The position numbers were made by a program, and so were the translations under genes. This document shows, one piece after another, positions 26,372-35,147 of a stretch of DNA of 64,000 bases. The stretch's first letter is position 1, and the number at the start of each line of letters is the position of its first letter. Origin of the DNA: Streptomyces tendae (GTDB lineage: Bacteria > Actinomycetota > Actinomycetes > Streptomycetales > Streptomycetaceae). The notes below the pieces were generated by a model. It ran no database searches and had not been told where the DNA came from. It saw only the letters and a program-made list of their open reading frames with translations. The DNA lies in assembly GCF_008632955.1 (NCBI RefSeq), contig NZ_CP043959.1, forward strand, positions 3,038,001 through 3,102,000, written 5' to 3'.

Positions 26372-27567
26372 ATGTCCGCCGAACCGTCGTCCACCCCACT
26401 CCCACCACCCCACCGCCGCTTCCCCCTCCGCTCCCGCCACGGCGTCTGGTTCGTCGGCGCCCGTGGGTCCGTGGCCACGACCGCCGTCGCGGGCTGTGCC
26501 GCCGTCGCCGCCGGTCTCCACCCGGCGACCGGCATGGTCACCGAGACGGCCGACTTCGCCGCGTGCGGTCTGCCATCGTTGTCGTCCCTCGTCTTCGGCG
26601 GGCACGACACCGTCGACTGCCCGCTGCCCAAGCGCGCCGAGCACCTCGCCGACGGCGGTGTCCTGCCGCACGGCCTGCCCGCCGCCGTGCACGCGGAACT
26701 GGCCGCCGCCGACCGGGAGATCAGGCCCGGCGGCCCCGTACCCGGCGACACGGACACCGTCCCGGCCCGCACCGACGACGAGTGGATCGAGGTGTTCGCC
26801 GCCGACATCCGTGACTTCGTGCGCCGCAACGACCTCGCGGGCGCCGTCGTGGTGAACGTCGCCTCCACCGAGCCCGCCCCCGCGGACGGTACCCTGCCGC
26901 CCAGCTCCCTCTACGCGGCCGCCGCCCTGCGCGCCGGCTGCGCCTACGCCAACTTCACGCCCTCCACCGGCCTGCACCACCCGGCGCTGGCCGGCCTCGC
27001 CGCGTCCTCCGGCGTGCCGTACGCGGGCCGCGACGGCAAGACCGGGCAGACCCTGCTCCGCTCCGTGCTCGGCCCGATGTTCCAGCAGCGCGCCCTCGCC
27101 GTGCGTGCCTGGTCCGGCACCAACCTGCTGGGCGGCGGTGACGGTGCCGCCCTCGCCGACCCCGCGGCGGCCGCCGCGAAGAACGCGGGCAAGGAACGCG
27201 TCCTCGCCGACACCCTCGGCGCGGCGCCGCAGGGCGAGGTGCACATCGACGACGTGCCCGCGCTGGGGGACTGGAAGACCGCCTGGGACCACGTCGCCTT
27301 CGACGGATTCCTCGGCTCCCGCATGATCCTGCAGACCATCTGGCAGGGCTGCGACTCCGCCCTCGCCGCGCCGCTGGTGCTCGACCTGGCCCGGTTGCTG
27401 GTGCGCGCCCAGGAGAAGGGCCTGGCCGGACCGCTGGGCGAACTCGGCTTCTACTTCAAGGACCCCGTCGGCGACGGCCCGTCGTCCCTCGGCGAGCAGT
27501 ACACGGAGCTGCGACGCTTCGCCGCACGCCTGCGCGACGACGCGGGGACAGCGAGGCCCGGCGATGA
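26372..27567 (+). CDS. Inositol-3-phosphate synthase-like protein heading an Ebo-type operon (frameshift near the 3' end)
   Basis: A perfect AAGGAGG six bases before the ATG fixes the start. The N-terminal Rossmann region reads VWFVGARGSVATTAVAGCAA. VNVASTEP, YANFTPSTGLHHPAL, GRDGKTGQTLLRSVLGPMF and WSGTNLLGGGDG match myo-inositol-1-phosphate synthases, including the catalytic-lysine region DGKTG. The domain ends with FLGSRMILQTIWQGCDSALA and LGFYFKDPVG. As given, the frame reads through into the next gene. Adding one G to the GGGG at 27544-27547 gives DDAGDSEARR and a TGA at 27565-27567, overlapping the next ATG and giving about 398 residues. In this kind of operon it occupies the place of EboD; the product is not known. 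Confidence 0.85.
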
Positions 27568-28621
27568 CCCGCCTCGCGTCCCCGCACCGGACCGCCCCGC
27601 CCGCCCCTGTGGCCCCGGACACCACCTCCGGGGTCGGCACCCCGGCACCCGGGACCACCCCGTCGGCCGCCCCACGCCCTGGCCGAGCCGCCGCCTGGGC
27701 CGAACTGGTGCGCCTGCCCGCGCTGTTCACCGTCCCCGGCGACACCCTGGCGGGCGTGGCGGCGGCCGGCCGGACCCCGGGAGTCCGCGCGCTGCTCCCC
27801 GTCGGCTCCTCCCTGTGCCTGTACGCGGCCGGCATGGTGCTGAACGACTGGGCCGACCGCGCCGAGGACGCCGTGGAACGCCCGCACCGCCCCCTCCCGT
27901 CCGGACGGGTCCGCCCGCCGCCGCGTTCGCCGCCGCCTGCGGACTCACCGGCGCCGGACTGCTGTTCGCCGCCCGTGCCGGCCGGCCCGCCCTCGCGGTG
28001 GCCGCGCCGCTGGCGGCGACCGTGTGGGCGTACGACCTGGCGCTGAAGCACACGCCCGCGGGCCCCGCCGCCATGGCCGCCGCCCGTGCGCTGGACCTGC
28101 TGATGGGCGCGGCGGCCGCCGGTGACACCAAGGCCGCCGTGCCCTCCGCGGCCCTGCTCGGCTGCCACACCCTCGCGGTCACCGCCGTCTCCCGGCGCGA
28201 GACCACCGGGGGCTCGGCGACGGCCCCGCTCGCGGCCCTCGCGGCGACGGCCGTCCTGACCGGCGTGGTCACCCGTGGCCGTACCCGACTCCCGGCAGGC
28301 CGGCGGGCAGCAGCCGCCCCCGGCCTGCCGGGTTCCACCCCGGGCGGCGCCCGGCCCGCACCCGCCGGCGCCCTCACCGCCGCGCTGGCCGCCGCGTACG
28401 CCGCCACGGCCGCGCGGCGGTACTTCCACGCCGCGCTCAACCCCTCACCCCCGCTCACCCAGCGCGCCGTCGGAGGCGGCATTCGCGCCACCGTCCCGCT
28501 GCAGGCCGCGCTCGCCGCCCGGTCCGGCGCGCCCGTCACGTCCCTGCTGATCGCCGCCCTGGCCCCTGCGGGCCGGGCGTTCGCCCGCAGGCGCGCCATG
28601 AGGAAGGTGAGCATCACATGA
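27564..28621 (+). CDS. eboC: UbiA-family prenyltransferase (EboC/SCO3242 type), split by a single-base frameshift
   Basis: A membrane prenyltransferase. After a Pro-rich N-terminus come AAWAELVRLPALFTVPGDTL and the aspartate-rich signature LNDWADRAEDAVERPHRPLP, which binds the prenyl diphosphate through magnesium. The frame then breaks near 27917, where CCCGCCGCCGCG needs one more base, and resumes as AAAFAAACGLTGAGLLFAAR, WAYDLALKHTP (second motif) and several hydrophobic helices to 28621. Restored length is about 352 residues. UbiA enzymes join isoprenoid chains to small polar acceptors. The start overlaps the restored stop of the synthase-like gene and its stop overlaps the next ATG, so all are coupled. 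Confidence 0.85.
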
Positions 28622-29565
28622 CCCCGCACGAGCCCTCGGCGCTGCCGCTGCGTTTCGGCTACGGCACCAACGGCCTCGCCGACCTCCGCCTCGACGACGC
28701 CCTCGCCCTGCTGGCGGACCTCGGCTACGACGGCGTGGGCCTGACCCTCGACCACATGCACCTCGACCCGCTCGCCCCCGACCTCGCCGCCCGCACCGGG
28801 CGGGTCGCCCGCCGGCTGGACGAACTGGGGCTCGGCGTCACCGTGGAGACCGGCGCCCGCTACGTCCTCGACCCCCGGCGCAAACACGGCCCGTCCCTGC
28901 TCGACCCCGACCCCGACGACCGGGCGCGCCGCGTCGACCTGCTGCTGCGGGCCGTGCGGGTGGCGGCCGACCTCGGGGCGCACGCTGTGCACTGCTTCAG
29001 CGGCACCGTGCCCGACGGCACCGACGAGGACACCGCCTGGAAACGCCTCGCCGAGTCCTTCGCCCCGGTACTGGACGCCGCGTCCGCCGCGGGCGTCCCG
29101 CTCGCCGTCGAACCGGAACCCGGCCACCTCCTCGCCACCCTCGCCGACTTCCACCAGCTGCGCCGCGCCCTCGGCGACCCCGAGCCGCTCGGCCTCACCC
29201 TGGACGTCGGCCACTGCCAGTGCCTCGAACCCCTCGCACCCGCCGACTGCGTCCGCGAGGCAGCCCCCTGGCTGCGCCACGTGCAGATCGAGGACATGCG
29301 GCGCGGCATCCACGAACACCTGCCGTTCGGGGACGGCGAGATCGACTTCCCACCCGTCCTCGCGGCCCTCGCCGCCACTGGGTACCAGGGGCTGACGGTC
29401 GTCGAACTGCCCCGCCACTCCCACGCCGGCCCCCGCTTCGCCGCCCACTCCCTGCCGTACCTCCGCCGCGCCGCCCGGCTCGCGGCACGGACCACCAGCG
29501 GTCCCTCCACCGTCCCCTCCCACGGCGATCCCTCCGCCACCCCCGAAGGGAGCACCACCCCATGA
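28618..29565 (+). CDS. TIM-barrel isomerase/epimerase in the Ebo-type operon
   Basis: A 315-residue xylose-isomerase-like barrel: ALLADLGYDGVGLTLDHMHL, VTVETGARYVLDP, AHAVHCFSGTVPDG, VPLAVEPEPGHLL, GLTLDVGHCQCLEP and WLRHVQIEDMRRGIHEHLPF carry the acidic and histidine metal ligands of the superfamily. It overlaps the prenyltransferase stop and the EboA start, each by ATGA. It is distinct from the second barrel gene (EboE, 31205), so the operon encodes two cytosolic barrels. Substrate unknown; a sugar- or cyclitol-type intermediate made by the first gene is the natural guess. Confidence 0.88.
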   Translation: MTPHEPSALPLRFGYGTNGLADLRLDDALALLADLGYDGVGLTLDHMHLDPLAPDLAARTGRVARRLDELGLGVTVETGARYVLDPRRKHGPSLLDPDPDDRARRVDLLLRAVRVAADLGAHAVHCFSGTVPDGTDEDTAWKRLAESFAPVLDAASAAGVPLAVEPEPGHLLATLADFHQLRRALGDPEPLGLTLDVGHCQCLEPLAPADCVREAAPWLRHVQIEDMRRGIHEHLPFGDGEIDFPPVLAALAATGYQGLTVVELPRHSHAGPRFAAHSLPYLRRAARLAARTTSGPSTVPSHGDPSATPEGSTTP

Positions 29566-30311
29566 CCCGCCCGCACGCGATCCCGGCCGGCCCGGAGGCC
29601 GACACCACCGGCAGACCGGCCACCCCCGGTGACGGCACCACCCCCGCCCTCACCCCGCCCGCGGACCTGCGCCGCCACCTCGCGGCACGGCTCGACGGCG
29701 CCGCCCGTGCCTGGTTCGACCAGGCCCTGGACGAGGCCACCGCCCACCCCGGTACCCACGGACCGATCTCGGTGTGGGAACTGCGCCTCGCCGAGGCGGG
29801 CCGCCGCTGCGGCCCCGAGCACGCCGAGGCCGCCCGCGTCCTCATCCTGCACGCGGCCCGCGCCGACGCCGGCGCCCTGACCCGGGTCTACTTCCAGGGC
29901 ACCGCCGACGAACGCCGCGCCGTCCTGCATGCCCTGCCCCACCTGGTGCCCGGACCGGAGGCGCTCCCGCTCGTCGAGGACGCCCTGCGCACCAACGACA
30001 CCCGGCTGGTCGCCGCCGCGCTCGGCCCCTACGGAGCCCGCCACCTCGACGCCCACGCCTGGCGGCACGCCGTACTGAAGTGCCTGTTCACCGGCGTCCG
30101 CGTGGACCTGGTCGCCGACCTCGCCCGGCGTGCCCGGGGCGACGGCGAACTCGCCCGCATGCTCGGCGACTACGCCGCCGAGCGCACCGCCGCCGGCCGC
30201 ACCGTCCCGGAGGACCTGCACCACGTCCTGGCCCTGACCGAGTCCACCGGCCCGGCACCCGGCACGGACCACCCGCACGGCCCGGACGTCCCCCACGGCA
30301 AGGAGTCCTGA
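29562..30311 (+). CDS. eboA: EboA-domain protein
   Basis: A 249-residue soluble, mostly helical protein. After a disordered Pro/Thr-rich start (residues 1-40) it reads LAARLDGAARAWFDQALDEA, WELRLAEAGRRCGPEH, RVYFQGTADERRAVLHALPH, LVEDALRTNDTRLVAAALGP and HAWRHAVLKCLFTGVRVDLV. That is the layout of EboA proteins, a family of unknown biochemistry that marks metabolite-traffic (ebo) operons. The GTADERRAVLHALP segment and the RTNDTRLV repeat-like helix are what identify it. Its TGA overlaps the ATG of the TatD gene by one base. Confidence 0.85.
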   Translation: MTRPHAIPAGPEADTTGRPATPGDGTTPALTPPADLRRHLAARLDGAARAWFDQALDEATAHPGTHGPISVWELRLAEAGRRCGPEHAEAARVLILHAARADAGALTRVYFQGTADERRAVLHALPHLVPGPEALPLVEDALRTNDTRLVAAALGPYGARHLDAHAWRHAVLKCLFTGVRVDLVADLARRARGDGELARMLGDYAAERTAAGRTVPEDLHHVLALTESTGPAPGTDHPHGPDVPHGKES

Positions 30312-31201
30312 TGCGCATCTTCGACCCCCACATCCACATGACGTCGCGCACCACCGACGACTACGAGGCCATGTACGCCGCGGGCGTCCGCGCCGTCGTC
30401 GAGCCCTCCTTCTGGCTCGGCCAGCCCCGCACCTCCCCGGCCTCCTTCTTCGACTACTTCGACTCCCTCCTCGGCTGGGAACCCTTCCGCGCCGCCCAGT
30501 ACGGCATCGCCCACCACTGCACCCTCGCCCTCAATCCCAAGGAGGCGGGCGACCCGCGCTGCGCACCCGTCCTGGACGCGCTGCCCCGCTATCTGGTCAA
30601 GGACAACGTCGTGGCCGTCGGCGAGATCGGCTACGACTCCATGACCCCCGCCGAGGACACCGCCCTCGCCGCCCAGCTGCAGATGGCCGCCGACCACGGC
30701 CTGCCCGCGCTGGTGCACACCCCGCACCGCGACAAGCTCGCCGGACTGCGCCGCACCCTCGACGTGGTCCGCGAGTCCGCGCTGCCGGTGGAGCGGGTGC
30801 TGATCGACCACCTCAACGAGACCACCGTCAAGGAGGCCAAGGACAGCGGCGCCTGGCTCGGCTTCTCCGTCTATCCCGACACCAAGATGGACGAGGAACG
30901 GATGGTCGCCATCCTGCGCGCCCACGGCCCCGAGCAGGTGCTGGTGAACTCCGCCGCCGACTGGGGGAGGAGCGACCCGCTGAAGACCCGCAAGGTCGCC
31001 GACCTGATGCTCGCCGAGGGCTTCACCGAGGACGACGTCGACCGCGTGCTGTGGCGCAACCCGGTCGCCTTCTACGGCCTCAGCGGCCGCCTGAACCTCG
31101 ACGTCACCGCCCCCGGCGCCACCCACGAGGGCAACTCCATCCTGCGCGGCGCCCCCAGAGACGAGCCACGGCCGGACGCCGCCTCCGCCACGGGGGCGTG
31201 A
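30311..31201 (+). CDS. eboB: TatD-family metal-dependent hydrolase (EboB position)
   Basis: A 296-residue amidohydrolase-fold protein. MRIFDPHIHMTSRTTDDYEA gives the HxH metal motif. VVAVGEIGYDSM has the metal-bridging Glu, GLPALVHTPHRDK a His, VLIDHLNETTVKEA another His and NSAADWGRSDPLKTRKVADL the final Asp of the site. TatD relatives are usually nucleases, but the ebo-operon branch sits with small-molecule genes and probably acts on a metabolite. The start codon overlaps the EboA stop; EboE follows after three bases. Confidence 0.88.
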   Translation: MRIFDPHIHMTSRTTDDYEAMYAAGVRAVVEPSFWLGQPRTSPASFFDYFDSLLGWEPFRAAQYGIAHHCTLALNPKEAGDPRCAPVLDALPRYLVKDNVVAVGEIGYDSMTPAEDTALAAQLQMAADHGLPALVHTPHRDKLAGLRRTLDVVRESALPVERVLIDHLNETTVKEAKDSGAWLGFSVYPDTKMDEERMVAILRAHGPEQVLVNSAADWGRSDPLKTRKVADLMLAEGFTEDDVDRVLWRNPVAFYGLSGRLNLDVTAPGATHEGNSILRGAPRDEPRPDAASATGA

Positions 31202-31204
31202 GCC

Positions 31205-32374
31205 ATGCGCTTCCGCCACCCCGACGGCTCCACCGTCCACCTCGCCTACTGCACCAACGTCCACCCGGCCGAGACCCTCGACGGCGTCCTCGCCCAGCTC
31301 CGCGACCACTGCGAGCCCGTCCGCCGGCGCCTCGGCCGGGACCGGCTCGGCATCGGCCTGTGGCTGGCCAAGGACGCCGCCCGCGCCCTGGTGACCGACC
31401 CCGCCGCCCTGCGCGGACTGCGCTGCGAACTGGAACGGCGCGGCCTGGAGGTCGTCACCCTCAACGGCTTCCCCTACGAGGGCTTCGGCGCCGAGGAGGT
31501 CAAGTACCGCGTCTACACACCGGACTGGGCCGACCCCGAACGCCTGGAGCACACCACCGCCCTCGCCCGCGTGCTGGCCGGACTGCTCCCCGACGACGTC
31601 ACCGAGGGCAGCATCTCCACCCTGCCGCTGGCCTGGCGCACCGCCTACGACGACGAGCGCGCCGAAACCGCCCGCACCGCCCTGCGCACCCTCGCCGAGC
31701 GGCTCGACGCGCTCCAGGAGCTGACCGGACGCTCCGTCCGCGTCGCCCTGGAACCCGAACCGGGCTGCGTCGTCGAGACCACTCGTGACGCCATCGCTCC
31801 CCTCACCGCGGTCGGCCACGACCGCGTCGGCATCTGCGTCGACACCTGTCACCTCGCCACCTCCTTCGAAGACCCGCACACCGCCCTGGACGACCTCGGC
31901 CGCGCGGGCGTCCGCGTGGTCAAGTCCCAGCTGTCCGCCGCCCTGCACGCCGAACAGCCGCACCTCCCCGAGGTCCGTGAGGCCCTGGCCGCCTTCGCCG
32001 AACCCCGCTTCCTGCACCAGACCCGCACGGCCACGGCCGCGGGCCTGCGCGGCACCGACGACCTCGACGAGGCCCTGGCCGGCGACGCCCTGCCCGACGG
32101 GGGCCCCTGGCGCTCCCACTTCCACGTCCCGCTGCACGCGGCCCCCGCCGCGCCCCTCACCTCCACGCTCCCCGTCCTGACCTCCGTGCTGACCCGGCTG
32201 GTCGGCGGCCCGCACCCGCTCACCCACCACCTGGAGGTGGAGACCTACACCTGGCAGGCCCTCCCGCCCGAGCTGCGCCCCCGCGGCCGCACCCAGCTCG
32301 CCGACGGCATCGCCGCCGAACTCACCCTGGCCCGCGACCTGCTGACGGACCTCGGCCTGAAGGAACTCCCATGA
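31205..32374 (+). CDS. eboE: EboE metabolite-traffic protein (xylose-isomerase-like TIM barrel)
   Basis: A 389-residue protein with the EboE signature start: VHLAYCTNVHPAETLDGVLA and GIGLWLAKDAARAL. The barrel continues with VVTLNGFPYEGFGAEEVKYR, VYTPDWADPERL, ISTLPLAWR, VRVALEPEPGCVVETT and VGICVDTCHLATSFEDP, which carry the metal ligands of this superfamily. The family is part of operons implicated in moving natural-product precursors across the inner membrane (scytonemin in cyanobacteria), though the reaction is unknown. It overlaps the phosphodiesterase-type gene by ATGA. Confidence 0.9.
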   Translation: MRFRHPDGSTVHLAYCTNVHPAETLDGVLAQLRDHCEPVRRRLGRDRLGIGLWLAKDAARALVTDPAALRGLRCELERRGLEVVTLNGFPYEGFGAEEVKYRVYTPDWADPERLEHTTALARVLAGLLPDDVTEGSISTLPLAWRTAYDDERAETARTALRTLAERLDALQELTGRSVRVALEPEPGCVVETTRDAIAPLTAVGHDRVGICVDTCHLATSFEDPHTALDDLGRAGVRVVKSQLSAALHAEQPHLPEVREALAAFAEPRFLHQTRTATAAGLRGTDDLDEALAGDALPDGGPWRSHFHVPLHAAPAAPLTSTLPVLTSVLTRLVGGPHPLTHHLEVETYTWQALPPELRPRGRTQLADGIAAELTLARDLLTDLGLKELP

Positions 32375-33750
32375 GCGACCCCACCCCCCTGCTCGTCCTC
32401 GACGTCGTCGGCCTCACCCCGCGCCTGCTCGACCACATGCCGCACCTGAAGTCCCTCGGGCAGTCCGGCTCCCGGGCCCCGCTCGGCACCGTCCTGCCCG
32501 CCGTCACCTGCGCCGCCCAGTCCACCTTCCTCACCGGCACCATGCCCTCGGAACACGGCATCGTCGGCAACGGCTGGTACTTCCGCGAACTCGGCGACGT
32601 CCTGCTGTGGCGGCAGCACAACGGCCTCGTCTCCGGCGACAAGCTCTGGGACGCCGCCCGCCGCGCCCACCCCGGCTACACCGTCGCCAACATCTGCTGG
32701 TGGTACGCCATGGGCGCGGACACCGACATCACCGTCACCCCCCGCCCCGTCTACTACGCCGACGGCCGCAAGGAACCCGACTGCTACACCCGGCCGCCCG
32801 CCCTGCACGACGAACTCACCGAGAAGTTCGGCACCTTCCCGCTGTTCCACTTCTGGGGACCCGGCGCCGACCTGGTGTCCAGCCGGTGGATCATCGACGC
32901 CACCCGCCACATCATGCACACCCGCCACCCCGACCTGACGCTCTGCTACCTCCCTCACCTCGACTACGACCTGCAGCGCTTCGGTCCCGACGACCCGCGC
33001 TCCCTGAAGGCCGCCACCGACCTCGACGCGGCCCTCGCCCCGCTCCTCGACGACGCCCGCGCCGAGGGCCGCACCGTCGTCGCCCTGTCCGAGTACGGCA
33101 TCACCCGCGTGAACCGGCCGGTGGACATCAACCGCGCCCTGCGCCGCGCCGGCCTGCTCGAGGTCCACACCCAGGACGGCATGGAGTACCTCGACCCGAT
33201 GGCCTCCCGCGCCTTCGCGGTCGCCGACCACCAGATCGCCCACGTGTACGTACGCCGCCCCGAGGACCTGGACGCGGCCAGGGAAGCCCTGGACGGACTG
33301 CCCGGCATCGAGCAGCTCCTCGACGACGAGGGCAAGAAGGCCCACCACCTCGACCACCCGCGGGCCGGTGAGCTCGTCGCCGTCGCCGAACCCGACGCCT
33401 GGTTCACGTACTACTACTGGCTCGACGACGACCGCGCGCCCGACTTCGCGCAGCTCGTCGAGATCCACCGCAAACCCGGCTACGACCCGGTCGAGCTCTT
33501 CATGGACCCGCACGACCCCTACGTCAAGGTCAAGGCGGCCGGCGCGCTGGCGCGCAAGAAGCTCGGCATGCGCTACCGCATGGCGGTCGTGCCTCTCGAC
33601 GCCTCACCTGTCCGCGGCAGCCACGGCCGCCTCCCCGCGAGCGACGACGACGGTCCGCTCCTCATCTGCTCCACCCCCCGCGCTGTCGGAGACCGCGTCG
33701 CGGCCACCGACGTGAAACAACTCCTGCTCCGGCTCGCCGGGCTCGGCTGA
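32371..33750 (+). CDS. Type I phosphodiesterase/alkaline-phosphatase-superfamily protein (EboF position)
   Basis: A 459-residue protein of the nucleotide pyrophosphatase/phosphodiesterase class. It begins LLVLDVVGLTPRLLDHMPHL, where the first metal-binding Asp lies, and the nucleophile Thr is in LPAVTCAAQSTFLTGTMPSE. HGIVGNGWYF, WIIDATRHIM, YLPHLDYDLQRFGPDD (Asp and His ligands), VVALSEYGI and KAHHLDHPRAGELVAVAEPD match the family. No signal peptide, so it acts in the cytosol, perhaps removing a phosphate or phosphodiester from the operon's product. Last gene of the coupled run; 113 bases separate it from the exported barrel gene. Confidence 0.88.
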   Translation: MSDPTPLLVLDVVGLTPRLLDHMPHLKSLGQSGSRAPLGTVLPAVTCAAQSTFLTGTMPSEHGIVGNGWYFRELGDVLLWRQHNGLVSGDKLWDAARRAHPGYTVANICWWYAMGADTDITVTPRPVYYADGRKEPDCYTRPPALHDELTEKFGTFPLFHFWGPGADLVSSRWIIDATRHIMHTRHPDLTLCYLPHLDYDLQRFGPDDPRSLKAATDLDAALAPLLDDARAEGRTVVALSEYGITRVNRPVDINRALRRAGLLEVHTQDGMEYLDPMASRAFAVADHQIAHVYVRRPEDLDAAREALDGLPGIEQLLDDEGKKAHHLDHPRAGELVAVAEPDAWFTYYYWLDDDRAPDFAQLVEIHRKPGYDPVELFMDPHDPYVKVKAAGALARKKLGMRYRMAVVPLDASPVRGSHGRLPASDDDGPLLICSTPRAVGDRVAATDVKQLLLRLAGLG

Positions 33751-33863
33751 CACCGCACCACGCACGGCCGCCGAGATCCGACTACCGAGAGTGAAACACA
33801 CGGCACTGACAACGGCCGTCCCGCAGCCGCCGGGACCGGCCACGACCGAGAAGGCAGGCACCC

Positions 33864-35066
33864 GTGACCCCGTACTCCGATCCCTCGCGCAGCGACGCCG
33901 CCCCTCTGACCGACACCCCTGACGAGGCGCTGCGCCGCAGCCTCGGCGTCGGCCGGCGCCGCTTCCTGAGCACCTGCACCGCCGTGGCGGCCGGCGCCGT
34001 CGCCGCCCCGGTCTTCGCCGCCGCCCCCGCCCTGGCCCACGGCAGAGACCACGGCCACGGCCATGGCCACGACCACGGTCGCGGTCAGGTGCTGGTCCCG
34101 CCGCACAAGCGCGGCATCATCCTCTACACCGTGCGCGACGCCACCGCCCGCGACCCGCTCGCCGGCGACCTGCCCTCCGGCTTCCGCGAGGTCTTCAAGC
34201 AGCTCGCCCGGCACGGTTACCGGCAGGTCGAGTTCGCCGGCTACAACCAGCACGCGAACGCCCCGGGCGGCGCGAGCCTGGAGTCGGTCGAGGGCGCCCG
34301 GCTGCTGCGCTCCTGGCTCGACGAGTACGGCCTGCGGGCCCAGGGCAACCACGGATTCATCCCGTCGTCCTGGCCCCTGACCGCCGCCGACAAGGACACC
34401 TTCAAGAAGCACCTGGAGATCGCCAACATCCTCGGCATGGACCACATGGGCACCGGTGGCGACCCCACCGGCAGCTCCTACCGCGCCGACTGGGACGTGG
34501 CCGCCGACAAGTGGAACGCCCTCGGTGAGATCGCCCGCCGTGCGGGCATCAAGCTCTACACCCACAACCACGACAGCGCGTACGGCTTCCTGCTCGACCG
34601 GGGCCCGCTGGACGACCAGGGCCGGCCGACCCGCAGTTCGGGCATCCGGAAGCTGGAGTACTTCCTGAAGGTCACCGACCCGAAGACGGTCTGGCTGGAG
34701 ATGGACATCTTCTGGGCGCACGTCGCCCAGTACAAGTTCCACACCTACACCGCCCCCGACGGCTCCACCCGCCGGAACGTCTTCGACCCGGCGGGCCTGG
34801 TCACCCGGTACAACAAGCGCTACCCGCTGTTCCACGCCAAGGACGGGGTGGTCGACACCACCAACGGCATGGGCTGGGACATGGTGCCGTTCGGCACCGG
34901 GGACATCGACTACACGACGTTCTTCTCCCGGGTGGGCCTGACCCACTACCGCAACCCGATGGTGGAGGACGACAACTCCCCGAGCGCCACCGACCCCGCG
35001 CAGTCGCTGCGCGAGGCCAAGATCAGCTATGACAACATGGCGGCCCTGCGCAAGCGCCGCCGCTGA
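33864..35066 (+). CDS. Tat-exported sugar isomerase/epimerase-family TIM-barrel protein
   Basis: A 400-residue protein starting at the GTG at 33864 (GAGAAGGCAGG upstream). Residues 30-65 are a clear twin-arginine signal (GVGRRRFLSTCTAVAAGAVA, cut near ALAHG), followed by a His/Gly-rich linker with an HGHGHGHDHG run that could hold metal. The barrel starts IILYTVRDAT, then GYRQVEFAGYN, LYTHNHDSAYGFL, VWLEMDIFWAH and LFHAKDGV, with metal ligands in the usual places. So this third barrel of the region works outside the membrane. Its position after the Ebo-type operon suggests it treats the exported or imported form of the same compound. Confidence 0.88.
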   Translation: MTPYSDPSRSDAAPLTDTPDEALRRSLGVGRRRFLSTCTAVAAGAVAAPVFAAAPALAHGRDHGHGHGHDHGRGQVLVPPHKRGIILYTVRDATARDPLAGDLPSGFREVFKQLARHGYRQVEFAGYNQHANAPGGASLESVEGARLLRSWLDEYGLRAQGNHGFIPSSWPLTAADKDTFKKHLEIANILGMDHMGTGGDPTGSSYRADWDVAADKWNALGEIARRAGIKLYTHNHDSAYGFLLDRGPLDDQGRPTRSSGIRKLEYFLKVTDPKTVWLEMDIFWAHVAQYKFHTYTAPDGSTRRNVFDPAGLVTRYNKRYPLFHAKDGVVDTTNGMGWDMVPFGTGDIDYTTFFSRVGLTHYRNPMVEDDNSPSATDPAQSLREAKISYDNMAALRKRRR

Positions 35067-35068
35067 CC

Positions 35069-35129
35069 GGGCGACGACGGACCGGGCGGCCCCTCCCGTA
35101 CCTGGGAGGGGCCGCCCGGTCCGTCGCCC
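35069..35129. terminator. Strong bidirectional terminator
   Basis: A 19-base perfect stem (35079-35097 with 35104-35122; loop GTACCT) is extended by GGGCGAC/GTCGCCC with a three-base bulge. It lies between the convergent exported-barrel and OFA carrier genes, directly after the stop at 35066. Confidence 0.85.
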
Positions 35130-35147
35130 GGCCGCGGGTACCGCCCG

